From Sequoia sempervirens (lineage: Eukaryota > Streptophyta > Pinopsida > Cupressales > Cupressaceae): DNA of 64,000 nucleotides. Numbering within the stretch: the first letter of the stretch is position 1; each line of letters begins with the position of its first letter. The notes under the pieces were generated by a model. The model searched no databases. It had not been told where the DNA came from and worked only from the letters and a program-made list of their open reading frames with translations. The stretch lies in the NCBI GenBank assembly GCA_007258455.2, contig VDFB02000001.1, positions 10,481,755 to 10,545,754 on the forward strand, given 5' to 3'. Below are positions 52,652-64,000 of the stretch, piece by piece. The position numbers and the translations under genes were made by a program.

Positions 52652-53580
52652 ATGCCTCCAAGATTGATGCTTAGTATGCATGGTGGTGCTAGAAATGTTG
52701 GTGGGAGAAATGCTTTGGCAGATGAGGGTTTCAAAGCCCTCCAGAGATAGATCGATGCATCATAGGAAGAGTTGAGAAGAGGGTTTAACCTGAGAAGAAG
52801 GGAAGAGAGTGAGGATGAAGAAGAGGTTGAAAATCCTGTAGAGGATGAGATAGAAGAAGCAAAGGATCGACATCAAGATAGGCTATTAAGATCCATTTCC
52901 AAGATAGGAAAGAGACCCAAAATCGAAGTTCCTTGTTATTCTGGAAATTTGAACCTGGAAGAGTTAATTGATTGGATTAATGAGATGGAGGAATATTTTG
53001 AGTATAGAGAGATAGATGATATAGATCAAGTCAAGTTTGAAAAAACAAAACTGAAGGGCCAGGCCAATGATATCTAGTGGAAATAGGTTCAGCTAGAAAG
53101 AGATAGGAGAGGAAAGGGAAAGATCACCAGATGGGACTGTATGATTGATAAACTGAAGAAGCAGTTCATTCCAATGGACTATTCAGGTTGGATTTACTAA
53201 AGAAGTTGCAAAGGTTGAAGAAAGGAAGCAAGTTTGTGAAGGAGTATACATAATATTTTTAAAGAATGATTATGAGAACAAGCCGACAAAGGCCAACAAA
53301 GAGAAAGTAGCCTATTACCTTAATGGGTTAAGGCCAAGCATTCAAGAGGAGCTAAGTCTAGTCAAAATGACCACCATTGAAGATGTGTACCATTTTTCTT
53401 TGAAGGTTGAAGAGAAGTTGAATAAGAGGTTTGACGACAAGCAAAAAGGATGAGAAGGTCAAGGCGGAAGGGGTGGTGGAAGATCCTTTGGAAATCAAAA
53501 TGAGGATCAAAGGAAAATTAAAGATGTGGGTACCAGTTGAAGTCAGAAGAATGATAATTTCTAACACCCTCATGATCAAA
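52652..53580 (+). pseudogene. Gypsy gag
   Basis: Starts at MPPRLMLSMHGGARNVGGRN. TAG codons at about 52748 and 52763 sit where glutamine fits. Then the open frame gives an acidic stretch and the capsid start KIEVPCYSGNLNLEELIDWI, NEMEEYFEYREIDDIDQVKF and KLKGQAND, followed by TAG codons in place of W and Q, and by frameshifts near 53190 and 53250. Later pieces YDNKPTKANKEKVAYYLNGL-like and IEDVYHFSLKVEEKLNKRFD complete the capsid. A gag zinc knuckle can be read around 53640-53690 in a shifted frame. Confidence 0.82.
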
Positions 53581-53599
53581 AAATGGTGAAGAGGAAGAG

Positions 53600-54660
53600 G
53601 AAGACCTGGAAAAGGATCCGAGAGGTGGTTTCAGAGGAACCTGTTTCAAGTGCGATGAAGAAGGGCATCAAGCCTATGAATATCCACAACACCAAGGAAG
53701 GACATACAAAAGATCGAAAGGCCATGCAAGAGATGCACATGCAAATGAGGAAGATCAGTTTGAGCATTCTGATGATGCTGAAAGGGGAGAAACCCTAGTT
53801 TTCAGGAGAACCCTTCTGAATGAGGAGAAGGAACCAAACAAGAGGAAGAGTCTATTCTGCACAAGGTGCAAATGTGAGGATAAATGTTGTGATGTCATTA
53901 TTGATAGTGGAAGCACTGATAATTTGGTATCAAAAGAGATGGTCATGAAGTTGAAGCTAAAGAGGGAAAGGAATCCACATCCGTACCAGAATGCCTAGTT
54001 AAAGAAGAACCACAAAGTTTTGGTCAATGAGCAATGCCTAGTGAAATTCAAGGTTGGCAGTTACCCTGATGAGGTACCATGTGATATCATCCCTATGGAT
54101 GCATGTCATATGTTGTTTGGGAGGTCGTGGAAATTTGATAGGCATGTTGTAAATGACAAACATGCTAACACCTATTCCTTGAAGAAGGATGGAGTCCGCC
54201 ATAAATTAAAACCCCTAAAGAAGGTGGAAGAAAAGGTATGCAATAGTGCTAGAATTTGTTTTGTTGATGGAAGAAACTTTTTGGAAGGGATGAGGCACAA
54301 ACACATGTGTTATGTTTTAATTTCTAGACTGGATAGAGAAGATAGTAAAGAGGTGCCAATAGAAGTTTTAGGTTTGTTGAATGAGTTCCAAAATATTGTT
54401 TCTAATAATGTACCTGAAGGATTACCACCAGTAAGGAAGATCAGTCATCAAATTGACTTGATCCCTAGAGCCAATTTGTCGAATAAGGTAGCTCATAGAA
54501 TGACTCCTGTAGAGAATGAAAAGTTGTTAAGAAAAGGATTGATTTGAGAGAGCCTAAGTCCATGTGCAGTACTTGCAGTACTAGCCCCAAAGAAGGATGG
54601 GGAATGGAGGATGTGTACAAACTCTAGGGACATAAACAAGATAACAATCAAGTATAGATT
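53600..54660 (+). pseudogene. Gypsy protease and start of reverse transcriptase
   Basis: After a zinc-knuckle region, the frame ETLVFRRTLLNEEKEPNKRK and CDVIIDSGSTDNLVSKEMVM carries the protease DSG active site. A 175-codon open stretch (54020-54547) gives QCLVKFKVGSYPDEVPCDII, MDACHMLFGRSWKFDRHVVN and LPPVRKISHQIDLIPRANLS, the linker and RT entrance. A TGA at about 54546 precedes [20 protein letters not shown] and [16 protein letters not shown], the RT fingers. The element stops there at 54660; the catalytic YVDD box is absent. Confidence 0.87.
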
Positions 54661-56352
54661 TGGGTGAAGCCACAATAGTGGTTTACAATTTGATGGAGGA
54701 AGGAAAACTGAGAAAAAATGACACCATGGCAAAAAAATTAGTTTTAGGGGTTCGAATGAACCTACAACTTCAACTGAACCCAAAAGTGGTTCACCCGAAC
54801 TAGGGTTCGAGCGAACCCATTAATTTTTAGCCCCACATTTCCCGCCCAAAAAAGAAAAAGGAAATGCATATGAATGGTGGTTCGCTCTGTTGGCGCTCTC
54901 AAATTTTGCAAATTTGAGATGCCTATATCAAAATTTTTGCCTATGCACTTTCAGAAGTGCACCTGATGAACTTGTCTAAATGACCTACCTTGGAGGGTCA
55001 TAATTTGAAGCCCATTGATTTCTAAGCAAAACCCTTTTGTACACTCACTCATATATCCTGTGTGAGTAGGCATGTCAATTTTTAGCTTCTCACAATGAGT
55101 TTTGTTAGTGTTTTGAAAAGTGAAGCTGGAGGGTTTTGGCACTTTTTTGTTGTTTGCAAACTTTTAGTTTTGCAAAGTAGCCTCATGTTTGAGCTTGAAT
55201 TTTGCAACCAGTTGATTGTCAAGAGAAAATGAATATTGTTTTGCATTTTCTATACCAAGATGAGCTCACATACCAGTTTCTAGGGCCTCATGAGTTGATT
55301 TGCTATATTTAGCAGATAAAAACCAAACTAAATTTCTTCAATTTTGCACTATAACCTTTCTGAGAGGTCAAATTTGACCATCAATATATTGTGCATGAAG
55401 ATGATTCAACTTAATTCCTCTTGCACATGTGTTTAGTGCACCAACATGAGCTAATGTGTCCAGTGGCAGTTCGCTAGGAGTTGATCTCCTATTTTTGCAA
55501 AATGGCAACAGGGTGAGTTTTAATTGGTTTAGAACAACTGTTTGTTACATAAAGTTTGAGTAAGCAAATTTGACAATTAATAACTTTTTCCTCGTGATTG
55601 ATTTCTCTGAGCCGTCTTGTCCATTGCATTCTTAGGACCAATGTCTACATGCTTGCAATGTTTCATGGCTCCAAGAAGTCGTTTGACCAGTTTTCAAAGG
55701 AAATTCCAAAGCCCACTTGGCCAATCTTCACCATTCTACAAAAGTGTCAAAAAATAAGTTTTAGTGAAAACCTAGTTCAAATCTCCACTTTGTCAGCATT
55801 CAGAGGCTATTTCTGATCGATTCAAGGCAAAGTTGTTTCAAAACGATTTTCTTTTTAGTTGGGCCACATGGGGCTTGACATGCTTTGCGCTATTATGATG
55901 TTTTAAATGTTGCAAGGATTGAATGAAAATATACTACCCCTTTGCTCAGTGTTATAAGATTATAGTCCACATACAAGAGGATCTTTATTTGCACATTGCA
56001 TTCTTCATCCTTTTAACAATATTGGTGGGCTTCTCCCAAAGGTTGAAGTGTTTTCTTTGATCATGAGAGAATTGGTTAAGAGAAATATTAAAGCTATTCT
56101 TCATTTGGAAATGGACATGTTTCAAATGTTCATATTAGTGTAATGGAGGACAATATTGATTGTGATGAAGATGAGGAATGATAGATATGCTTTCATTTTG
56201 GATTATTGGAAGTACTATGACAATGCAAGGAATTCCTCACTGAGAGTTTTTCTCAAGAGTAGAGCACTCAATGTGATAAGCAAATTGATGACCATATTCA
56301 GCTGGAAGGAGCTCAAATAATTGCACTTTGTTTCTGATTGAATTGCTTGTAA
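54661..56352 (+). other. Non-coding retroelement sequence, left part of a possible giant LTR
   Basis: Begins TGGGTGAAGCC directly at the RT break. It contains GGTTCG/CGAACC palindromes near 54749-54818 and TTGCTATATTTAGCA at 55300. No coding frame is recognised. With 60944-63970 it may form one long LTR interrupted by the element at 56358-60938. Confidence 0.4.
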
Positions 56353-56357
56353 CTTCA
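56353..56357 (+). other. Left target-site duplication (CTTCA)
   Basis: Identical to 60939-60943 after the right LTR. Confidence 0.92.
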
Positions 56358-57051
56358 TGTTAGGATTAGGTCTTGTACACCTTGCATAATGTTTGTAATG
56401 TTTTATTTATTTATTATGTGTGTGGTGCACCTAGGGGTTTTCTAGGTGAATGTGCATCACAAGGAGTTATAATGTTGGGGCCACTTTGTTGTATGTAACA
56501 TTGGGACATAATTGTCAAATGTAATTATTTAATATTGGGGAATAATAAAATAATAAAGTACCCAATATTAAATGTGGGGTCACATGATGTGGTATTTTTG
56601 GGCACATGGTTTATGTAATACCACTTGGTGGTTTTGTGGGAGCTTGTTTCTATAAAAGCAACCACAAGGGTAGTTGTTAAGGGTTGGACAGTTTGCTACA
56701 GGTTAGCAAGTTGAGCTTGTGCATGTGTGAGGGTTTGAAGCATGGCATGGGAAGTGTGGATTCATGCTTGGTCACATGGAATGCATGGATAGCTTGTGCT
56801 TCAGAAGTGTTCATGGAGTCTCTGCAGATGTATTGTAATGGGTTTTCATTACTGAATAATGCATGGAGTGTGGATGCTTTTGGAGGCTGGGTTTTTTTCC
56901 CTCTTGAGGGTTTTCCTAGGGTATATCTTGTGTCATCTTTGATGGGTATGTTGTCTATTCTCTTGCATGTTGATGTTGAGTATTTTACTTGCATGTTTTC
57001 AGATTTGGGTTATGTGGAAATTGCATTCTATTGCTGCAAAGTTTCCTTACA
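56358..57051 (+). repeat. 5' LTR of the non-coding element
   Basis: TGTTAGGATTAGG to CCTTACA. TATAAAAGCAACCACAAGGG near 56651 looks like its TATA box. Confidence 0.94.
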
Positions 57052-57053
57052 AG

Positions 57054-57065
57054 TGGTATCAGAGC
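57054..57065 (+). other. Primer binding site of the non-coding element
   Basis: TGGTATCAGAGC, initiator-methionine-tRNA type. Confidence 0.93.
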
Positions 57066-60000
57066 TTTGGTTGTGGATTGGATAACCCTTGGTTGTAAGA
57101 GAGTGAAAGATAATGGCAAGATATAGGGGTTTTGTAGGTGTTTTATTGCAGATCTGGGTGTTTTATTGCAGATTTGAGGGTTTTATTGCAGATCTGAGGG
57201 TTTTGGGTTTGCTGGTTTGATGGGTTGTTTGCAGATTTGGGGTGTGAGAAAATTTTGACAAAATAGGGTTTCTTGGCTGTGCATTTAAATGAGGGTTTTA
57301 AGGGGGTGAAATTATAGATGACCTCCTAAGACAAAATGGACCTCATGGTTGGATTCATGGTGGCCGAGAGAGAAATTTTGACATATAACTTGCCCTATTT
57401 TGGTTATAGAAAAAAATGCAACCCCTATTTGACCGTACGGACGTCGAAGGTACAGTCGTAGAAAAATAAAATAAAATAAAAATCCCGTCAGAAAATTTTT
57501 TGTACCTGCAAAATGAAAATAAAAAAATTAGAAAAATCAAATTTTGAAAAAAAAACAAAAAAAAAAAATCCCCCCCATCCCCCCCCCTCCCAGCAGAGAC
57601 CAACAGTACTATCGGTACCGCCGGCTCTGCGGCGGCCGACAGTTCTGTCGATACCACTAGCAGAGTCTGGCGGGGTCGGTAGGCCCGTCAGGCTGGCTCC
57701 ACCCACCCCTTATGGGGTTAAAAAATAAAAATAAAAATTTGAAATTTTTAATAAAAATATTTCGCTAATGAAAACAATTCCGCCGGATTTCAAAAGTATT
57801 TAGCCAGATTTAATAACTGTGTTGGGTCCGTACACAGGGGAGGGGGAAAATTTTTATTTTGAAAAATTAAATTAAATTTAAATGGTTTTTTAAATCCGCC
57901 ACCCTCCCACCACCAAAGCGCTGCCCGGGCGCCACCACAGAGCCACCAAGACGGTTTTTTATAGCTATTTTTTTTTCAAACGGGAATAACTTTCACCCAG
58001 GTTATCAGATTTTCAACTTCTTATAGTTGTTGGAAAGCTAGTTCTAAGCACTACACAGTGGAATAGGATTTGTTCCATGATTTTATAGTTTTGATAGTGG
58101 TTTTCTTGGTTGAGGTCAGATGTTTATTTTGAGCTTTGAGAGGGCATATCGGGTGCATACGGAGTCAGATTTTGGACTTCAAATAGTCAACGAAAAGCTT
58201 GTTCAGAGCACTACATAGTGGATCAGGTTTGGAGATATTTTCGCATGGTTTATTTACTATTTTCTTTATTTGAGCTGTTTATGAGTCTCTTTGACTATGG
58301 TGTTATTATGAGCTTATGGATTGCCAAATTTTGGTGATTTGATGATGGATTCATTGTATGCTCGGTTGTACATCTCAGTTTGTTCTATTTTTGACATGGT
58401 TATCAACATGTATGTTTCATTGTTGTATCTACAAGTTGTGCAATGTTGTAGGCGGTCTATACTTACTTGTTGCACCTATGACTTGGATATGGGTTGTCTT
58501 TGCCCATTGATATTTCAGTGTTGATGCATGATCAGTTTTAGTGGCTTGGTTTAGTCACTTGGTTTGTTGATTTGGTTGTCATGTTGAGGAGGTGAGATGG
58601 TATTACCAGGTACAGTCATGATATGAGATTTATGTAGTTGACTATGATTATGCAGATATGTAGACATGGTTGGGTTGATTTGTTGGTACATTTGGTGGTG
58701 ATCATGATGTCATGGATGTTTCTTGTCCATTAGAAACTTTGGCATGTTATGATGGTTTTATGCATGTGCATTGATTGGTGGTATTGGATTGGTTCCTGAT
58801 TATGGTTGTGGTGGTGTATCTTCTTGGTTTGAGGAGATTGGTATCACAGTGTCATGGATAGCTTGGTTACACGGTTCAGTGGGAGCTTGTGACAGTGATG
58901 GTTTGGCGGTGATGGATATGATGGGTTGGTGGTGTATCTTCTTACTTTAGAGGATGGTTATCATGTTGTCATTAAGAGCTTGGATTCACAGGTTTTTGTG
59001 TGAGCTTATGACAGTGTTGGTTTTGTGCATCATGGTGCCATGGGATTGCTTGGTATCACAGTTCAATGGGAGCATTTGGCAATGATGTGGATCCATTGTT
59101 GATTATGGATGGTTATCTTCAGCAGGTGATCTTTGGTGTCATGGAGGAGCTCTTGGATTCTGTGTGCTATAGTGAGATTTCTTTGACATTAGGTGTTGGA
59201 GATGTTGAGGTATTGTATATGACTTGTTGGTTTTGACAAGTGATCCTTGGTTGTAGGATGGTTTTGTTATTATGTCATGGTATACTCTTGATTACTAGTT
59301 TAGAGTTGTGGCATGGTACATGTTATGATGATTTATTCATGTGATCTTCTTTTGAGAGGATGTGAGATCATGGAGTCATGTTTATGTTGCTGATTCTATA
59401 GTTGGAACTATGACTTTGATCTTGGTTGGTTCTCTTTGTATTGAGTACATTGATCATTTGCTTGGTGTTTAGCATGGATTGATCGGTTACAGGTGCTCAT
59501 GGATACTTGGAGACTTAGGTGAGGCTTGGTGTTCTCTTATGGTTAGAGACATATTGAGATGGTTACTCTTGATGAGGTTTTAGCAGAAAGTCCAAGGGAG
59601 CCTACACCTTGGTTGGATGTGAGTTCAACATGGACCAATGAGGAGAGTGTTCTTGGTTGAGCCATGATGACTTGGATATCCTGGAGGAGCATTCTCATTC
59701 CCCACTCTTGGTCTACTCGGCGGTTCACTTGAGAGGTTTGCATTCATCTTGACATTGCCCATGCAGTGAGAGCTCCTAGATGTGTATGTCATGCTTTGAC
59801 AAGTTTGCACATGGAGTTTGTTATTGCAGTTTATGGGTGGATATGTTGTTGGCATAAGTTTACTATGTTATGTATACCTTGGAGGTATGGATAGTTGGAT
59901 GTGTTGGCACTTGCTATGGGTGTCATTTCAGCTATGGTGATTTATTCTTGACAGCTACTAGTGCATATTGGATTCAGTGTTTGTGTTTTGAGATATTAGG

Positions 60001-60228
60001 TTGAGGCAGGTTTATGCTTCTTTGTGACAATTAGTGTGACATCTCTTTGGATGTGTCCATATCTTAGTGCAGTTGGCATGGTGGAGGATGGGAGAATTCA
60101 TGGATAAGATGGTGGTCACCTTGGTTCTTGTTACGGGTATCTTGATGGAGCACATGGAGCACTTGGATTCTAGGATGGTACATGTTGCCTATGGAGTTTA
60201 TTTGTTACCCCCTTATGCAATGTATACA
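57066..60228 (+). other. Interior of the non-coding element
   Basis: Holds a 20-bp triplet repeat (57140-57199), a C-run and GC-rich patch (57569-57710), and from about 58300 a long GT-rich stretch with many TTGGTTGT and CATGATGG words. No protein domain can be read; open frames are short. Confidence 0.65.
57140..57199 (+). repeat. 20-bp tandem repeat, three copies
   Basis: GTTTTATTGCAGATCTGGGT and two variants, period 20 bp. Each contains TTGCAG, which looks like a splice acceptor. Confidence 0.9.
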
Positions 60229-60241
60229 ACAAGTGGGAGAT
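60229..60241 (+). other. Polypurine tract of the non-coding element
   Basis: ACAAGTGGGAGAT directly before the right LTR, like copia-1 and copia-2. Confidence 0.9.
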
Positions 60242-60938
60242 TGTTAGGATTAGGTGTTGTACACCTTGCATATTAATGTTTGTAATGTTTTATTTATTTA
60301 TTATGTGTGTGGTGCACCTAGGGGTTTTCTAGGTGAATGTGCATCACAAGGAGTTATAATGTTGGGGCCACTTTGTTGTATGTAACATTGGGACATAATT
60401 GTCAAATGTAATTATTTAATATTGGGGAATAATAAAATAATAAAGTACCCAATATTAAATGTGGGGTCACATGATGTAGTATTTTTGGGCACATGGTTTA
60501 TGTAATACCACTTGGTGGTTTTGTGGGAGCTTGTTTCTATAAAAGCAACCACAAGGGTAGTTGTAAGATTTGGACAGTTTGCTGCAGGTTAGCAGGTTGA
60601 GCTTGTGCATGTGTGAGGGTTTGAAGCATGGCATGGGATGTGTGGATTCATGCTTGGTCACATGGAATGCATGGATAGCTTGTGCTTCAGAAGTGTTCAT
60701 GGAGTCTCTGCAGATGTATTGTAATGGGTTTTCATTGCTGAATAATACATGGAGTGTGGATGCTTTTGGAGGCTGGGTTTTTTTCCCTCTTGAGGGTTTT
60801 CCTAGGGTATATCTTGTGTCATATTTGATGGGTATGTTGTCTATTCTCTTGCATGTTGATGTTGAGTATTTTATTTGCATGTTTTCAGATTTGGGTTATG
60901 TGGAAATTGTCATTCTATGGCTGCAAAGTTTCCTTACA
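60242..60938 (+). repeat. 3' LTR of the non-coding element
   Basis: Same sequence as 56358-57051 with a handful of substitutions and small indels. Confidence 0.94.
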
Positions 60939-60943
60939 CTTCA
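60939..60943 (+). other. Right target-site duplication (CTTCA)
   Basis: Matches 56353-56357. Confidence 0.92.
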
Positions 60944-61099
60944 GTCAAATTTTCCTAATCACTTGGAGGTATATCTAAAGAGAGTAGCTAATGGGAAACC
61001 AAAGTGCATGGAGGGAGGAATCATTGGCAACTATGTTTATTTTGATTCCTTTTTCAAACTGTAGAAGCAGAGCACACACCATACATAATATATTTTTTC

Positions 61100-61950
61100 A
61101 AATGCATTTGAAACTTCAAGGAAAATGCAAATATGAATGGGCATCAAATGTACAAAATGAATGAAGCTCTCAAGAAAATGTAATGAAGGTAGTGTACCCA
61201 ATAGTTGCAGAATATGCACAAATGATTTTTTTGAAAATACCTCTCGAATTTCTAAGGAAATGCAATCTGCAGGTGAAGACCAAGCTATGATTCTTGAGGC
61301 CACACTAGATATAAAGTTCTAATAGGGGATTCATTGAATGAATGTGTATGTTCACCAAGTGCAAAGGATGGGGAAGGTCAGCGCGTACCAACAACAAATA
61401 AATGCATAGAAAATGTTTTAGAAACTTCTAAGAAAATGCTAAGCAAATACAGAGGAGGGTAAGGCAGCCAATGAAAATAGATATAATCCCATAGAAAACC
61501 CACACCATCATAGGGCATGATAAGCCACCAAAGTGCAATGTAAAGGGACGTGGATTTGGTGAGAAGGCATTAGAAACCTTCAAGAAAGTGCAAAGAATGA
61601 TGGAAGGACATAGTGGATTTGTTGATAAAGCCCCAAAAACTTTCAAGCAAATGCAATTGACAGTGAGAGGTGGAATCAAAAAATACAAAGCAACTTCAAA
61701 ATGCTCGAAAATACTATGAGGAGGAGTACTCGATTTAAACAAGAAAGATCCCTGGAGTCAGGATGAATAGAAAATGAAAGAAAAGAAAATCTAATGGAAT
61801 GCCAATATCATGGTAGATCAATGCATGCCCAACAACAGATGAAAATGGATTTCTATAAAAGTCTTTAGAAACTCCAACCAAATGCAATGCAAATAGGGGC
61901 GTGCCAGATTTCAAGGAGGTTTGCGAACTTCCAAACAAATACATTTATTT
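61100..61950 (+). repeat. Degenerate phrase repeat with GAAACTTCAAGAAAATGCAA core
   Basis: Eight variants near 61110, 61163, 61245, 61421, 61573, 61635, 61868 and 61922, irregularly spaced by about 50-235 bp. The spacers differ. Minus-strand frames read as hydrophobic repeats (CTFLKVSNAF and similar) only because of this phrase. Confidence 0.7.
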
Positions 61951-63973
61951 GTAGCTTCAATGAAATACCATGAAAGTAAGGGTTGTAGAGAATACTCGAG
62001 CTCAAGCAAGTGATGAAGAGATTAGGGCGAAAAACTTGCAGATAAAAAGAGCCAAACAAAATCAATGGAGGAGATTGAAGACCCAAACCCAGCCTCATCC
62101 TCACCGTCCCTTGCCAAATCGTGATCTCAAAGTGCACACAAGTTAATTTTGGCGAGATATCAAGATTGTGCCACGTGGATATGGTAGGTTCGGGTGAAGC
62201 CTCCGTTGAGTAAATTCCTTTTTATGTGCAAGGTAAACAATTTATAAAGAGGCCGATAAACTTTAAAGTTTAAAAGATTCAATTCAAAAACATTTAAAAT
62301 TAAATGTTTAAAGAGAAAATACAAAGGGGCCCTAGACAATATTTGAATGCTCTTGTATTTTAAAGATATAGTGGAGACATTAAAAGGATAAAATGCTCTG
62401 TAGATAGAATGGGTAATTAAATATTTTATTCTTAGAATCAAAGATGCAGTTTGGTGCACAAGTAAAATGTTCTAGCCTAGGGAGTAAATAAATATTTGAA
62501 ATGAAATATTTTGTGTACACAGGGTAAATATTTTGTTTGCTTAGGTGAAAGTGAAGCACAGTTAATTAAAAGGTAAAGGCTTTTATCAAATTTTTTGATG
62601 AGCTAATATTTCAAATGTTGTTGGACAGATTTAAGAGACATGGGTAAAGTGTTTTGCATCAACAAATATTTCAGATGAAATATTCAAAATACTTTATGCA
62701 TGTGAAATATTATGTGCTAGAAAATAAGATGAGGAAAATATTTTAAATGGCACATGGAGAAAGTGAATAAAATATTCACTTTAATTTTTATTTGCTGAGG
62801 GAAGGATATTTTACTTGGCTGGAAAGTAAAACATAATGTGCAACAAAACAAAGAGCAGAGGCAGAGTTCTCACGAGAATTTCACAGCTAGGTAAAATCAA
62901 GAGATTTTTGCATGGAAATTTTTTCTGTTGAAGAACAACACACATCAAAGGCAGATTTGGAGGAAAAGTCTTTTGCAGAGAGAGGAGAGAGGCTTTTCTT
63001 TTGTTGATCAATGGTGAAGAGGTTTCCAAATGGCATCTTTGGATCAGCTTGAGGGCTTCTAATGGATACTTCTATTCTTCTTTTTCTTATCTTCTCTTCT
63101 CATTATTCAGGGTTCTGAGGTTTTGTATGGGGCTAGGTAGATAGAAAATGCTAAGTCTGAGTCATTTCTTGAGTTTGTAAGCTGTAATTTTTTATTTTAT
63201 GAGAAAATACAACTAGTTTATGCTAATAAATCATGAAAGTGTGTGCACATTCATGAATATCTTCAAATTGTCTCCATACTTGTATAGTTTAATCATATGA
63301 ATTCAATAATACAAAGTATCTTTGAGTTTTTCATCTCAAATTTCATGAGATTGTGTTATTTGTTTATGGGTCTATTTCAAAGAAATGGTTAAATACTTTG
63401 AGCAAATAACCAATTATTTCAAGTGTGCAGGTTGGATTTGGTAAGGAGATTTTGATTGATAACAAAAGTGGTATTGTTGGTGTAAGAAACTAACAGTTGA
63501 TGCAAGGCATTAACAACTTAAATCCACTGGTTGAATGTCATTTGTTGATGAATTCTTTTTATGTGTTTGACTCAATGGCCCAAAATTAGGCACTAATTTA
63601 TGTTATAGCTTAGTGCATCTCATAAACGTTTTATAAATTCAAAATCATTTTAAATCCCTATGTGTTGTAGTTATCTCTTGCTCCAAATAGTTGATATTAT
63701 TGATGAACAACCAATTCTATTCGGTATTATCCTATTATATTGAGCTATTAAATGAGATTATCTATTGTTGTTAATGTTGTTTATAATAATGGTGCTGAGG
63801 TTTTTAACGCATTAAGGGATCACCCTCTCGGGTCTTGTAGAGCCCAAAGAGTAGGAGGTCTTTTAAATCCTCATCAGTTGGTCTAGGTCCTTCGAGTTTC
63901 CCTTGATTGGAATTGGCAATTCCATAGGTAGATTAGAAGACCAACCTGGTTATAGTAAAAACAACCAACAAAA
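61951..63973 (+). repeat. Right end of a long LTR (left limit unknown)
   Basis: Non-coding sequence rich in AAATATTT words, ending ACAACCAACA at 63970, three bases before a primer site. LTR ends normally sit at this distance. A CACGTG G-box lies near 62172. No partner LTR is in the window. Confidence 0.55.
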
Positions 63974-63990
63974 TGGCGACTCTACGGGGG
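63974..63990 (+). other. Primer binding site of Ogre/Tat type
   Basis: TGGCGACTCTACGGGGG closely resembles the arginine-tRNA-type site (TGGCGACTCCACTGGGG) used by plant Ogre/Tat Ty3 elements. The element body would start just beyond the window. Confidence 0.75.
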
Positions 63991-64000
63991 ATAAATTTGA

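Larger units (their letters stand above)
51721..54660 (+). mobile_element. Ty3/gypsy retrotransposon, 5' part
   Basis: A likely LTR (51721-52552), a primer site at 52558, gag, protease and the beginning of RT are in the order of Ty3/gypsy elements. The element is cut inside RT at 54660, where unrelated sequence begins. It disrupts the PPR-DYW pseudogene at its left end. Confidence 0.82.
56358..60938 (+). mobile_element. Complete non-coding LTR retroelement
   Basis: Two near-identical LTRs of about 695 bp (56358-57051 and 60242-60938), CTTCA duplications on both sides, a primer site TGGTATCAGAGC two bases inside the left LTR and a polypurine tract AAGTGGGAGA before the right LTR. The 3.2-kb interior has no gag, protease, integrase, RT or RNase H motif in any frame. 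It is therefore non-autonomous. The primer and polypurine sequences are of copia type, so it probably used copia proteins. High LTR similarity implies a relatively recent insertion. Confidence 0.93.

Noticed and set aside
56684..57085. 133-codon frame and its near twin at 60570-61064
   Set aside because: They fall within the two LTRs of the non-coding element and start in U3/R sequence; not a gene pair.

Overview
The window is a stretch of a large, repeat-dense plant nuclear genome. All recognisable coding sequence is either LTR-retrotransposon protein or broken plant gene fragments (NAB/NETWORKED, RBP45/47 RNA-binding protein, UDP-glycosyltransferase, cytochrome P450, PPR-DYW). There is no bacterial or organellar gene order. 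The deep nesting, long non-coding retroelement leaders and thin scatter of gene fragments would fit a conifer-like giant genome, but the species is inferred, not proven. One 100-base N gap lies at 37939-38038.

Layout. (1) 1-10884: a Ty1/copia element (copia-1, + strand, 5' end outside the window). It is split inside its reverse transcriptase by a complete related copia element on the minus strand (copia-2, 2360-9116, target duplication GATTA). (2) 11064-11485: a minus-strand two-exon NAB-domain pseudogene. (3) 12306-40551: one copia element (copia-3, duplication TTTAG) stretched to about 28 kb by two large insertions. The first is a pol-less LTR element on the minus strand at 16649-26911 (duplication GTGAT). 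It carries a proline-rich G-patch reading frame and elaborate internal repeats, and it splits the host RNase H. The second is a block at 27959-40330 that splits the right LTR. It contains a long repetitive leader, a decayed reading frame of about 1,100 codons of unknown family, a terminal-inverted-repeat element (34922-39225) holding a Ty3/gypsy gag fragment and the sequence gap, and an LTR-like tail. (4) 40557-51720: the host flank, with fragments of RBP45/47, UGT, P450 and PPR-DYW genes in AT-rich sequence. (5) 51721-54660: 5' part of a Ty3/gypsy element that cuts off the PPR pseudogene and is itself cut off inside RT. (6) 54661-63970: retroelement sequence that may be one very long LTR ending beside an arginine-tRNA-type primer site at 63974. 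It is interrupted by a complete non-coding LTR element at 56358-60938 (duplication CTTCA).

No intact functional protein-coding gene is evident. The retroelements follow standard order (LTR, primer site, gag, protease, integrase, RT, RNase H, polypurine tract, LTR). Many internal stops are TAG where CAG or TGG is expected, the signature of methylcytosine decay at CHG sites. The most unusual items are the unknown long frame at 31604-34905, the G-patch LTR element, and a short palindromic motif repeated in the non-coding leaders of several elements.
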